Below are positions 1 to 11,530 of a stretch of DNA of 64,000 nucleotides, piece after piece. The position numbers were made by a program, and so were the translations under genes. Each line of letters starts with the position of its first letter. The first letter of the stretch is position 1. The notes beneath the pieces were generated by a model, which ran no database searches, had not been told where the DNA came from, and saw only the letters and a list, made by a program, of their open reading frames with translations. The stretch comes from Liolophura sinensis. Lineage: Eukaryota > Mollusca > Polyplacophora > Chitonida > Chitonidae. The stretch covers positions 47,967 through 111,966 of the forward strand of contig NW_027018033.1 in NCBI RefSeq assembly GCF_032854445.1, read 5' to 3'.

Positions 1-344
1 ACGAGAAATCGAATGGTGCAAACCGCGTTGCTCTCCGACCAATACTTTTGGCTGTAGTGACAATTGAATGATCATTTATGTCATAATCACGTGCCCAGCA
101 ACGGCTCTTACTCCATGGAAACCAGGGAAATTTGCAATTTTTCAACAGCTGCCGATGCCTGTCTCAATTCCGCATCTTTTGGCACCTTACTGAAGTGAGT
201 TAGTGTTCAGTTGTACTTTTTACAGCAGACTGTATCAAGTACCTTGTGTTTTTCACGTACAAATGGTGTGGTTTTTCTACACGTAGATAAAGACATTGAG
301 ATTGTCTTGGACTTAGAAGTAAGACAATTGCTGGGTGAGTTAAA

Positions 345-379
345 TGGGCTTAGCCCAAAGATTTGACGTCTTCTGGGCT
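345..379. other. Overlapping short inverted repeats (shown in unit 1)
   Basis: TGGGCT-T-AGCCCA at 345-357 is a perfect 6-bp dyad. Its right arm also pairs with TGGGCT at 374-379 across a 16-base gap that holds the palindrome GACGTC. Units with the GGCCC/CAGGTC haplotype keep only a 5-bp first dyad and lose GACGTC, so both haplotypes circulate and the structure is not uniformly kept. Not a terminator in any sense I can support. Confidence 0.4.
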
Positions 380-634
380 ACCGAAGGGCACATAACTTAT
401 AGTCAAAAGTTGAATATAGTAATGACCAGTCGCGATTGTACAGAGTACAGTGTAGCCGATTTCAATTAACAAAAAGACCAGGTAAAAATGCAAAAGTGGA
501 AAAACTGTTCCAGTGCTGCTGGTAAGAGGCTAATCCGACGTATTTTGTGACGAGAAATCGAATGGAGCAAACCGCGTTGCTCTCCGACCAATACTTTTGC
601 CTGTAGCGACAATTGAATGATCATTTATGTCATA

Positions 635-642
635 ATCACGTG
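635..642 (+). other. ATCACGTG motif, once per unit (shown in unit 2; offsets 86-93)
   Basis: A palindromic CACGTG core follows AT in nearly all units. The main natural variant is CACATG (units 7, 13, 22, 63, 76 and 93); units 44 and 51 have ACCACGTG. CACGTG is the core bound by several basic helix-loop-helix proteins, and RTCACRTG is the CDEI element of budding-yeast point centromeres. That this satellite binds any such protein is inference; a chance match to an 8-mer in a 549-bp unit is quite possible. Confidence 0.4.
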
Positions 643-737
643 CCCAGCAACGGCTCTTACTCCATGGAAACCAGGGAAATTTGCAATTTTTCAACAGCTG
701 CCGATGCCTGGCCCAATTCCTCATCTTTTGGCACCTT

Positions 738-760
738 ATAATTGTGGGTCAGTGTTTACT
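738..760 (+). other. Class-defining divergent block (shown in unit 2; offsets about 190-210)
   Basis: After the constant GGCACCTTA the units show one of three versions. Class 1 is ACTGAAGTGAGTCAGTG (or GTGGGTCAGTG), class 2 is ATTCATGTGGGTCTGTGG, class 3 is ATAATTGTGGGTCAGTG followed by TTTAG. Flanking sequence is close to identical among classes. About a third of the positions vary here, far more than elsewhere in the unit. Class 3 nearly always travels with GGCCCAATTCCTCA just upstream. The reason for the concentration is not known from sequence alone. Confidence 0.8.
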
Positions 761-942
761 TGTACTTCTTACAGCAGACTGTATCAAGTACCTTGTGTTT
801 TTCACGTACAAATGGTGTTGTTTTTCTACACGTAGATAAAGACATTGAGATTGTCTTGGACTTAGAAGTAAGACAATTGCTGGGTGAGTTAAATGGGCTT
901 GGCCCAAAGATTTCAGGTCTTCTGGGCTACCGAAGGGCACAT

Positions 943-1015
943 AACTTATAGTCAAAAGTTGAATATAGTAATGACCAGTCGCGATTGTACAGAGTACAGT
1001 GTAGCCGATTTCAAT
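943..1015. other. Near-invariant segment with two dyads (shown in unit 2; offsets about 394-466)
   Basis: This part of the unit barely changes across 117 copies outside the low-quality stretch. Exceptions are few: GAACATAG in units 6 and 12, ATGGCC in unit 17, AAAACTTGAA in units 60, 70 and 83, and GCCAATTTC at the right edge in a few units. It contains TCGCGA (979-984) and the perfect dyad TGTAC-AGA-GTACA (986-998). The contrast with the variable first half suggests either a bound site under constraint or homogenisation that favours this part; neither is shown. Confidence 0.5.
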
Positions 1016-1019
1016 TAAC

Positions 1020-1053
1020 AAAAAGACCAGGCAAAAATGCAAAAGTGGAAAAA
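1020..1053 (+). other. A-tract cluster, possible bent DNA (shown in unit 2; offsets 471-504)
   Basis: Four A-runs of 4-5 bases start at 1020, 1033, 1041 and 1049, spaced 13, 8 and 8 bp, roughly one helical turn apart. A-tracts in near-helical phase can bend DNA, and curved segments are common in satellite repeats. The phasing here is imperfect, so the bend may be modest. Confidence 0.4.
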
Positions 1054-1647
1054 CTGTTCCAGTGCTGCTGGTAAGAGGCTAATCCGACGTATTTTGTGAC
1101 GAGAAATCGAATGGTGCAAACCGCGTTGCTCTCCGACCAATACTTTTGGCTGTAGCGACAATTGAATGATCATTTATGTCATAATCACGTGCCCAGCAAC
1201 GGCTCTTACTCCATGGAAACAAGGGAAATTTGCAATTTTTCAACAGCTGCCGATGCCTGGCTCAATTCCGCATCTTTTGGCACCTTACTGAAGTGGGTCA
1301 GTGTTCAGTTGTACTTTTTACAGCAGACTGTATCAAGTACCTTGTGTTTTTCACGTACAAATGGTGTTGTTTTTCTACACGTAGATAAAGACATTGAGAT
1401 TGTCTTGCACTTAGAAGTAAGACAATTGCTGGGTGAGTTAAATGGGCTTGGCCCAAAGATTTCAGGTCTTCTGGGCTACCGAAGGGCACATAACTTATAG
1501 TCAAAAGTTGAATATAGTAATGACCAGTCGCGATTGTACAGAGTACAGTGTAGCCGATTTCAATTAACAAAAAGACCAGGCAAAAATGCAAAAGTGGAAA
1601 AACTGTTCCAGTGCTGCTGGTAAGAGGCTAATCCGACGTATTTTGTG

Positions 1648-4600
1648 ACGAGAAATCGAATGGTGCAAACCGCGTTGCTCTCCGACCAATACTTTTAGCT
1701 GTAGTGACAATTGAATGATCATTTATGTCATAATCACGTGCCCAGCAACGGCTCTTACTCCATGGAAACCAGGGAAATTTGCAATTTTTCAACAGGTGCC
1801 GATGCCTGGCTCAATTCCGCATCTTTTGGCACCTTATTCATGTGGGTCTGTGGTCAGTTGTACTTTTTACAGCAGACTGTATCAAGTACCTTGTGTTTTT
1901 CACCTACAAATGGTGTTGTTTTTCTACACGTAGATAAAGACATTGAGATTGTCTTGGACTTAGAAGTAAGACAATTGCTGGGTGAGTTAAATGGGCTTAG
2001 CCCAAAGATTTGACGTCTTCTGGGCTACCGAAGGGCACATAACTTATAGTCAAAAGTTGAATATAGTAATGACCAGTCGCGATTGTACAGAGTACAGTGT
2101 AGCCGATTTCAATTAACAAAAAGACCGGGTAAAAATGCAAAAGTGGAAAAACTGTTCCAGTGCTGCTGGTAAGAGGCTAATCCGACGTATTTTGTGACGA
2201 GAAATCGAATGGTGCAAACCGCGTTGCTCTCCGACCAATACTTTTGCCTGTAGCGACAATTGAATGATCATTTATGTCATAATCACGTGCCCAGCAACGG
2301 CTCTTACTCCATGGAAACCAGGGAAATTTGCAATTTTTCAACAGCTGCCGATGCCTGGCCCAATTCCTCATCTTTTGGCACCTTATAATTGTGGGTCAGT
2401 GTTTAGTTGTACTTTTTACAGCAGACTGTATCAAGTACCTTGTGTTTTTCACGTACAAATGGTGTGGTTTTTCTACACGTAGATAAAGACATTGAGATTG
2501 TCTTGGACTTAGAAGTAAGACAATTGCTGGGTGAGTTAAATGGGCTTGGCCCAAAGATTTCAGGTCTTCTGGGCTACCGAAGGGCACATAACTTATAGTC
2601 AAAAGTTGAATATAGTAATGACCAGTCGCGATTGTACAGAGTACAGTGTAGCCGATTTCAATTAACAAAAAGACCAGGTAAAAATGCAAAAGTGGAAAAA
2701 TTGTTCCAGTGCTGCTGGTAACAGGCTAATCCGACGTATTTTGTGACGAGAAATCGAATGGTGCAAACCGCGTTGCTCTCCGACCAATACTTTTGGCTGT
2801 AGTGACAATTGAATGATCATTTATGTCATAATCACGTGCCCAGCAACGGCTCTTACTCCATGGAAACCAGGGAAATTTGCAATTTTTCAACAGCTGCCGA
2901 TGCCTGGCTCAATTCCGCATCTTTTGGCACCTTATTCATGTGGGTCTGTGGTCAGTTGTACTTTTTACAGCAGACTGTATCAAGTACCTTGTGTTTTTCA
3001 CGTACACATGGTGTTGTTTTTCTACACGTAGATAAAGACATTGAGATTGTCTTGGACTTAGAAGTAAGACAATTGCTGGGTGAGTTAAATGGGCTTGGCC
3101 CAAAGATTTCAGGTCTTCTGGGCTACCGAAGGGCACATAACTTATAGTCAAAAGTTGAACATAGTAATGACCAGTCGCGATTGTACAGAGTACAGTGTAG
3201 CCGATTTCAATTAACAAAAAGACCAGGCAAAAATGCAAAAGTAGAAAAACTGTTCCAGTGCTGCTGGTAAGAGGCCAATCCAATGTATTTTGTGACGAGA
3301 AATCGAATGGTGCAAACCGCGTTGCTCTCCGACCAATACTTTTGGCTGTAGTGACAATTGAATGATCATTTATGTCATAATCACATGCCCAGCAACGGCT
3401 CTTACTCCATGGAAACCAGGGAAATTTGCAATTTTTCAACAGGTGCCGATGCCTGGCTCAATTCCGCATCTTTTGGCACCTTATTCATGTGGGTCTGTGG
3501 TCAGTTGTACTTTTTACAGCAGACTGTATCAAGTACCTTGTGTTTTTCATGTACAAATGGTGTTGTTTTTCTACACGTAGATAAAGACATTGAGATTGTC
3601 TTGGACTTAGAAGTAAGACAATTGCTGGGTGAGTTAAATGGGCTTAACCCAAAGATTTGACGTCTTCTGGGCTACCGAAGGGCACATAACTTATAGTCAA
3701 AAGTTGAATATAGTAATGACCAGTCGCGATTGTACAGAGTACAGTGTAGCCGATTTCAATTAACAAAAAGACCAGGCAAAAATGCTAAAATGGAAAAACT
3801 GTTCCAGTGCTGCTGGTAAGAGGCTAATCCGACGTATTTTGTGACGAGAAATCGAATGGTGCAATCCGCGTTGCTCTCCGACCAATACGTTTGGCTGTAG
3901 CGACAATTGAATGATCATTTATGTCATAATCACGTGCCCAGCAACGGCTCTTACTCCATGGAAACCAGGGAAATTGGCAATTTTTCAACAGCTGCCGATG
4001 CCTGTCTCAATTCCGCATATTTTGGCACCTTACTGAAGTGAGTCAGTGTTCAGTTGTACTTTTTACAGCAGACTGTATCAAGTACCTTGTGTTTTTCATG
4101 TACAAATGGTGTGGTTTTTCTACACGTAGATAAAGACATTGAGATTGTCTTGGACTTAGAAGTAAGGCAATTGCTGGGTGAGTTAAATGGGCTTAGCCCA
4201 AAGATTTCAGGTCTTCTGGGCTACCGAAGGGCACATAACTTATAGTCAAAAGTTGAATATAGTAATGACCAGTCGCGATTGTACAGAGTACAGTGTAGCC
4301 AATTTCAATTAACAAAAAGACCAGGTAAAAATGCAAAAGTGGAAAAACCAGTCCAGTGCTGCTGGTAAGAGGCTAATCCGACGTATTTTGTGACGAGAAA
4401 TCGAATGGTGCAAACCGCGTTGCTCTCCGACCAATAATTTTGGCTGTAGCGACAATTGCATGATTATTTATGTCATAATCACGTGCCCAGCAACGGCTCT
4501 TACTCCATGGAAACCAGGGAAATTTGAAATTTTTCAACAGCTGCCGATGCCTGGCTCAATTCCGCATCTTTTGGCACCTTACTGAAGTTGGTCAGTGTTC

Positions 4601-4941
4601 AGTTGTACTTTTTACAGCAGACTGTATCAAGTACCTTGTGTTTTTCACGTACAAATGGTGTTGTTTTTCTACACGTAGATAAAGACATTGAGATTGTCTT
4701 GGACTTAGAAGTAAGACAATTGCTGGGTGAGTTAAATGGGCTTGGCCCAAAGATTTCAGGTCTTCTGGGCTACCGAAGGGCACATAACTTATAGTCAAAA
4801 GTTGAATATAGTAATGACCAGTCGCGATTGTACAGAGTACAGTGTAGCCGATTTCAATTAACAAAAAGACCAGGTAAAAATGCAAAAGTGCGAAAACTGT
4901 TCCAGTGCTGCTGGTAAGAGGCTAATCCGACGTATTTTGTG
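1648..4941 (+). repeat. Six-unit higher-order block A1, units 4-9 (classes 2-3-2-2-1-1)
   Basis: Unit starts are 1648, 2197, 2746, 3295, 3844 and 4393. The block is matched unit by unit by units 10-15, 3294 bp to the right, including rare shared variants: CACCTAC near 1902, GACCGGGT near 2126, TAACAGGC near 2719, CACATGCCC near 3383, TTAACCC near 3644 and the CCAGTCC end of unit 8. The copies differ at only a handful of positions over most of their length. The match stops inside unit 9, whose left part resembles unit 15 (AATAATTTT, GCATGATTATTT) while its right part (GGACTT, TTGGCCC, CAGGTC) does not. Confidence 0.9.
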
Positions 4942-7900
4942 ACGAGAAATCGACTGGTGCAAACCGCGTTGCTCTCCGACCAATACTTTTGGCTGTAGTG
5001 ACAATTGAATGATCATTTATGTCATAATCACGTGCACAGCAACGGCTCTTACTCCATGGAAACCAGGGAAATTTGCAATTTTTCAACAGGTGCCGATGCC
5101 TGGCTCAATTCCGCATCTTTTGGCACCTTATTCATGTGGGTCTGTGGTCAGTTGTACTTTTTACAGCAGACTGTATCAAGTACCTTGTGTTTTTCACCTA
5201 CAAATGGTGTTGTTTTTCTACACGTAGATAAAGACATTGAGATTGTCTTGGACTTAGAAGTAAGACAATTGCTGGGTGAGTTAAATGGGCTTAGCCCAAA
5301 GATTTGACGTCTTCTGGGCTACCGAAGGGCACATAACTTATAGTCAAAAGTTGAATATAGTAATGACCAGTCGCGATTGTACAGAGTACAGTGTAGCCGA
5401 TTTCAATTAACAAAAAGACCGGGTAAAAATGCAAAAGTGGATAAACTGTTCCAGTGCTGCTGGTAAGAGGCTAATCCGACGTATTTTGTGACGAGAAATC
5501 GAATGGTGCAAACCGCGTTGCTCTCCGACCAATACTTTTGCCTGTAGCGACAATTGAATGATCATTTATGTCATAATCACGTGCCCAGCAACGGCTCTTA
5601 CTCCATGGAAACCAGGGAAATTTGCAATTTTTCAACAGCTGCCGATGCCTGGCCCAATTCCTCATCTTTTGGCACCTTATAATTGTGGGTCAGTGTTTAG
5701 TTGTACTTTTTACAGCAGACTGTATCAAGTACCTTGTGTTTTTCACGTACAAATGGTGTGGTTTTTCTACACGTAGATAAAGACATTGAGATTGTCTTGG
5801 ACTTAGAAGTAAGACAATTGCTGGGTGAGTTAAATGGGCTTGGCCCAAAGATTTCAGGTCTTCTGGGCTACCGAAGGGCACATAACTTATAGTCAAAAGT
5901 TGAATATAGTAATGACCAGTCGCGATTGTACAGAGTACAGTGTAGCCGATTTCAATTAACAAAAAGACCAGGTAAAAATGCAAAAGTGGAAAAATTGTTC
6001 CAGTGCTGCTGGTAACAGGCTAATCCGACGTATTTTGTGACGAGAAATCGAATGGTGCAAACCGCGTTGCTCTCCGACCAATACTTTTGGCTGTAGTGAC
6101 AATTGAATGATCATTTATGTCATAATCACGTGCCCAGCAACGGCTCTTACTCCATGGAAACCAGGGAAATTTGCAATTTTTCAACAGCTGCCGATGCCTG
6201 GCTCAATTCCGCATCTTTTGGCACCTTATTCATGTGGGTCTGTGGTCAGTTGTACTTTTTACAGCAGACTGTATCAAGTACCTTGTGTTTTTCACGTACA
6301 CATGGTGTTGTTTTTCTACACGTAGATAAAGACATTGAGATTGTCTTGGACTTAGAAGTAAGACAATTGCTGGGTGAGTTAAATGGGCTTGGCCCAAAGA
6401 TTTCAGGTCTTCTGGGCTACCGAAGGGCACATAACTTATAGTCAAAAGTTGAACATAGTAATGACCAGTCGCGATTGTACAGAGTACAGTGTAGCCGATT
6501 TCAATTAACAAAAAGACCAGGCAAAAATGCAAAAGTAGAAAAACTGTTCCAGTGCTGCTGGTAAGAGGCTAATCCAATGTATTTTGTGACGAGAAATCGA
6601 ATGGTGCAAACCGCGTTGCTCTCCGACCAATACTTTTGGCTGTAGTGACAATTGAATGATCATTTATGTCATAATCACATGCCCAGCAACGGCTCTTACT
6701 CCATGGAAACCAGGGAAATTTGCAATTTTTCAACAGGTGCCGATGCCTGGCTCAATTCCGCATCTTTTGGCACCTTATTCATGTGGGTCTGTGGTCAGTT
6801 GTACTTTTTACAGCAGACTGTATCAAGTACCTTGTGTTTCTCACGTACAAATGGTGTTGTTTTTCTACACGTAGATAAAGACATTGAGATTGTCTTGGAC
6901 TTAGAAGTAAGACAATTGCTGGGTGAGTTAAATGGGCTTAACCCAAAGATTTGACGTCTTCTGGGCTACCGAAGGGCACATAACTTATAGTCAAAAGTTG
7001 AATATAGTAATGACCAGTCGCGATTGTACAGAGTACAGTGTAGCCGATTTCAATTAACAAAAAGACCAGGCAAAAATGCTAAAATGGAAAAACTGTTCCA
7101 GTGCTGCTGGTAAGAGGCTAATCCGACGTATTTTGTGACGAGAAATCGAATGGTGCAATCCGCGTTGCTCTCCGACCAATACGTTTGGCTGTAGCGACAA
7201 TTGAATGATCATTTATGTCATAATCACGTGCCCAGCAACGGCTCTTACTCCATGGAAACCAGGGAAATTGGCAATTTTTCAACAGCTGCCGATGCCTGTC
7301 TCAATTCCGCATATTTTGGCACCTTACTGAAGTGAGTCAGTGTTCAGTTGTACTTTTTACAGCAGACTGTATCAAGTACCTTGTGTTTTTCATGTACAAA
7401 TGGTGTGGTTTTTCTACACGTAGATAAAGACATTGAGATTGTCTTGGACTTAGAAGTAAGGCAATTGCTGGGTGAGTTAAATGGGCTTAGCCCAAAGATT
7501 TCAGGTCTTCTGGGCTACCGAAGGGCACATAACTTATAGTCAAAAGTTGAATATAGTAATGACCAGTCGCGATTGTACAGAGTACAGTGTAGCCAATTTC
7601 AATTAACAAAAAGACCAGGTAAAAATGCAAAAGTGGAAAAACCAGTCCAGTGCTGCTGGTAAGAGGCTAATCCGACGTATTTTGTGACGAGAAATCGAAT
7701 GGTGCAAACCGCGTTGCTCTCCGACCAATAATTTTGGCTGTAGCGACAATTGCATGATTATTTATGTCATAATCACGTGCCCAGCAACGGCTCTTACTCC
7801 ATGGAAACCAGGGAAATTTGAAATTTTTCAACAGCTGCCGATGCCTGGCTCAATTCCTCATCTTTTGGCACCTTACTGAAGTGGGTCAGTGTTCAGTTTT

Positions 7901-8235
7901 ACTTTTTACAGCAGACTGTATCAAGTACCTTGTGTTTATCACGTACAAATGGTGTGGTTTTTCTACACGTAGATAAAGACATTGAGATTGTCTTGCACTT
8001 AGAAGTAAGGCAATTGCTGGGTGAGTTAAATGGGCTTAGCCCAAAGATTTGACGTCTTCTGGGCTACCGAAGAGCACATATCTTATAGTCAAAAGTTGAA
8101 TATAGTAATGACCAGTCGCGATTGTACAGAGTACAGTGTAGCCGATTTGAATTAACAAAAAGACCAGGCAAAAATGCAAAAGTGGAAAAACTGTTCCAGT
8201 GCTGCTGGTAAGAGGCTAATCCGACGTATTTTGTG
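4942..8235 (+). repeat. Six-unit higher-order block A2, units 10-15 (classes 2-3-2-2-1-1)
   Basis: Unit starts are 4942, 5491, 6040, 6589, 7138 and 7687. This is the second copy of the block at 1648-4941. Private differences include GTGCACAGC near 5034 and GTGTTTCTCACG near 6835. Units 13-15 are in turn matched by units 22-24, nine units to the right, and units 10-12 by units 18-20, eight units to the right. The segment has therefore taken part in more than one duplication. Confidence 0.9.
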
Positions 8236-9883
8236 ACGAGAAATCGAATGGTGCAAACCGCGTTGCTCTCCGACCAATACGTTTGGCTGTAGTGACAATT
8301 GAATGATCATTTATGTCATAATCACGTGCCCAGCAACGGCTCTTACTCCATGGAAACCAGGGAAATTTGCAATTTTTCAACAGCTGCCGATGCCTGGCCC
8401 AATTCCTCATCTTTTGGCACCTTATAATTGTGGGTCAGTGTTTAGTTGTACTTTTTACAGCAGACTGTTTCAAGTACCTTGTGTTTTTCACGTACAAATG
8501 GTGTGGTTTTTCTACACGTAGATAAAGACATTGAGATTGTCTTGCACTTAGAAGTAAGACAATTGCTGGGTGAGTTAAATGGGCTTGGCCCAAAGATTTC
8601 AGGTCTTCTGGGCTACCGAAGGGCACATAACTTATAGTCAAAAGTTGAATATAGTAATGACCAGTCGCGATTGTACAGAGTACAGTGTAGCCGATTTCAA
8701 ATAACAAAAAGACCAGGTAAAAATGCAAAAGTGGAAAAATTGTTCCAGTGCTGCTGGTAAGAGGCTAATCCGACGTATTTTGTGACGAGAAATCGAATGG
8801 TGCAAACCGCGTTGCTCTCTGACCAATACTTTTGCCTGTAGCGACAATTGAATGATCATTTATGTCATAATCACGTGCCCAGCAACGGCTCTTACTCCAT
8901 GGAAACCAGGGAAATTTGCAATTTTTCAACAGCTGCCGATGCCTGGCTCAATTCCGCATCTTTTGGCACCTTACTGAAGTGGGTCAGTGTTCAGTTGTAC
9001 TTTTTACAGCAGACTGTATCAAGTACCTTGTGTTTTTCACGTACAAATGGTGTTGTTTTTCTACACGTAGATAAAGACATTGAGATTGTCTTGCACTTAG
9101 AAGTAAGACAATTGCTGGGTGAGTTAAATGGGCTTGGCCCAAAGATTTCAGGTCTTCTGGGCTACCGAAGGGCACATAACTTATAGTCAAAAGTTGAATA
9201 TAGTAATGGCCAGTCGCGATTGTACAGAGTACAGTGTAGCCGATTTCAATTAACAAAAAGACCAGGCAAAAATGCAAAAGTGGAAAAACTGTTCCAGTGC
9301 TGCTGGTAAGAGGCTAATCCGACGTATTTTGTGACGAGAAATCGAATGGTGCAAACCGCGTTGCTCTCCGACCAATACTTTTGGCTGTAGTGACAATTGA
9401 ATGATCATTTATGTCATAATCACGTGCCCAGCAACGGCTCTTACTCCATGGAAACCAGGGAAATTTGCAATTTTTCAACAGGTGCCGATGCCTGGCTCAA
9501 TTCCGCATCTTTTGGCACCTTATTCATGTGGGTCTGTGGTCAGTTGTACTTTTTACAGCAGACTGTATCAAGTACCTTGTGTTTTTCACCTACAAATGGT
9601 GTTGTTTTTCTACACGTAGATAAAGACATTGAGATTGTCTTGGACTTAGAAGTAAGACAATTGCTGGGTGAGTTAAATGGGCTTAGCCCAAAGATTTGAC
9701 GTCTTCTGGGCTACCGAAGGGCACATAACTTATAGTCAAAAGTTGAATATAGTAATGACCAGTCGCGATTGTACAGAGTACAGTGTAGCCGATTTCAATT
9801 AACAAAAAGACCGGGTAAAAATGCAAAAGTGGAAAAAACTGTTCCAGTGCTGCTGGTAAGAGGCTAATCCGACGTATTTTGTG
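8236..9883 (+). repeat. Satellite units 16-18 (classes 3-1-2)
   Basis: Unit starts are 8236, 8785 and 9334. Unit 16 shares GTTTCAAG (near 8467) with unit 25 and unit 17 pairs with unit 26, both at a nine-unit shift. Unit 18 carries the CACCTAC variant seen also in units 4 and 10. Unit 18 is 550 bp because of one extra A in an A-run near 9836, the first length change in the window. Confidence 0.9.
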
Positions 9884-11530
9884 ACGAGAAATCGAATGGT
9901 GCAAACCGCGTTGCTCTCCGACCAATACTTTTGCCTGTAGCGACAATTGAATGATCATTTATGTCATAATCACGTGCCCAGCAACGGCTCTTACTCCATG
10001 GAAACCAGGGAAATTTGCAATTTTTCAACAGCTGCCGATGCCTGGCCCAATTCCTCATCTTTTGGCACCTTATAATTGTGGGTCAGTGTTTAGTTGTACT
10101 TTTTACAGCAGACTGTATCAAGTACCTTGTGTTTTTCACGTACAAATGGTGTGGTTTTTCTACACGTAGATAAAGACATTGAGATTGTCTTGGACTTAGA
10201 AGTAAGACAATTGCTGGGTGAGTTAAATGGGCTTGGCCCAAAGATTTCAGGTCTTCTGGGCTACCGAAGGGCACATAACTTATAGTCAAAAGTTGAATAT
10301 AGTAATGACCAGTCGCGATTGTACAGAGTACAGTGTAGCCGATTTCAATTAACAAAAAGACCAGGTAAAAATGCAAAAGTGGAAAAATTGTTCCAGTGCT
10401 GCTGGTAACAGGCTAATCCGACGTATTTTGTGACGAGAAATCGAATGGTGCAAACCGCGTTGCTCTCCGACCAATACTTTTGGCTGTAGTGACAATTGAA
10501 TGATCATTTATGTCATAATCACGTGCCCAGCAACGGCTCTTACTCCATGGAAACCAGGGAAATTTGCAATTTTTCAACAGCTGCCGATGCCTGGCTCAAT
10601 TCCGCATCTTTTGGCACCTTATTCATGTGGGTCTGTGGTCAGTTGTACTTTTTACAGCAGACTGTATCAAGTACCTTGTGTTTTTCACGTACAAATGGTG
10701 TTGTTTTTCTACACGTAGATAAAGACATTGAGATTGTCTTGCACTTAGAAGTAAGACAATTGCTGGGTGAGTTAAATGGGCTTGGCCCAAAGATTTCAGG
10801 TCTTCTGGGCTACCGAAGGGCACATAACTTATAGTCAAAAGTTGAATATAGTAATGACCAGTCGCGATTGTACAGAGTACAGTGTAGCCGATTTCTATTA
10901 ACAAAAAGACCAGGCAAAAATGCAAAAGTGGAAAAACTGTTCCAGTGCTGCTGGTAAGAGGCTAATCCGACGTATTTTGTGACGACAAATCGAATGGTGC
11001 AAACCGCGTTGCTTTCTGACCAATACTTTTGGCTGTAGTGACAATTGAATGATCATTTATGTCATAATCACGTGCCCAGCAACGGCTCTTACTCCATGGA
11101 AACCAGGGAAATTTGCAATTTTTCAACAGCTGCCGATGCCTGTCTCAATTCCGCATCTTTTGGCACCTTACTGAAGTGAGTCAGTGTTCAGTTTTACTTT
11201 TTACAGCAGACTGTATCAAGTACCTTGTGTTTATCACGTACAAATGGTGTGGTTTTTCTACACGTAGATAAAGACATTGAGATTGTCTTGCACTTAGAAG
11301 TAAGACAATTGCTGGGTGAGTTAAATGGGCTTGGCCCAAAGATTTCAGGTCTTCTGGGCTACCGAAGGGCACATAACTTATAGTCAAAAGTTGAATATAG
11401 TAATGACCAGTCGCGATTGTACAGAGTACAGTGTAGCCGATTTCAATTAACAAAAAGACCAGGCAAAAATGCAAAAGTAGAAAAACTGTTCCAGTGCTGC
11501 TGGTAAGAGGCTAATCCAATGTATTTTGTG
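9884..11530 (+). repeat. Satellite units 19-21 (classes 3-2-1)
   Basis: Unit starts are 9884, 10433 and 10982. Units 19 and 20 match units 11 and 12 at an eight-unit shift. Unit 20 and unit 28 share the rare TTTCTATTAAC variant (near 10892 and 15285). The right end of unit 21 carries AATCCAATG (near 11514), matching the right end of unit 12, so the nine-unit duplication that follows begins inside unit 21. Confidence 0.88.

Larger units (their letters stand above)
1..1647 (+). repeat. Satellite units 1-3 (classes 1-3-1)
   Basis: Unit starts are 1, 550 and 1099. Unit 1 is class 1 with the AGCCC/GACGTC haplotype at offsets 350-370. Unit 2 is class 3 but carries private changes (GGAGCAAACC near 564, TTTACTTGTACTTCTT near 755) that separate it from the other 17 class 3 units. 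Unit 3 is class 1 with TTGCACTTAG. This block has no clear partner block inside the window; its relatives may lie to the left. Confidence 0.9.

Noticed and set aside
749-1042. Recurring 97-100-codon minus-strand frame beginning MHFCLVFLLIEIG or MHFYLVFLLIEIG, with a hydrophobic start
   Set aside because: The AGCCC haplotype carried by many units puts a TAA in this frame. The hydrophobic look comes from A/T-rich sequence. No start context or domain supports a gene.
1162-1500. Recurring 112-codon + strand frame beginning MNDHLCHNH, present in many units
   Set aside because: Common unit variants put stops in it at several sites (AAG-TGA in many class 1 units, ATT-TGA in the GACGTC haplotype, GAG-TAA in the unit 34 type). 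It has no recognisable domain, and its repetition follows the 549-bp period. No sign of coding constraint.
2936-3439. 167-codon minus-strand open frame crossing a unit boundary
   Set aside because: Open only because unit 6 lacks stops that neighbouring units have at its right end (the CCAATCCAATG variant). The near-identical unit 12 does not keep the full frame.
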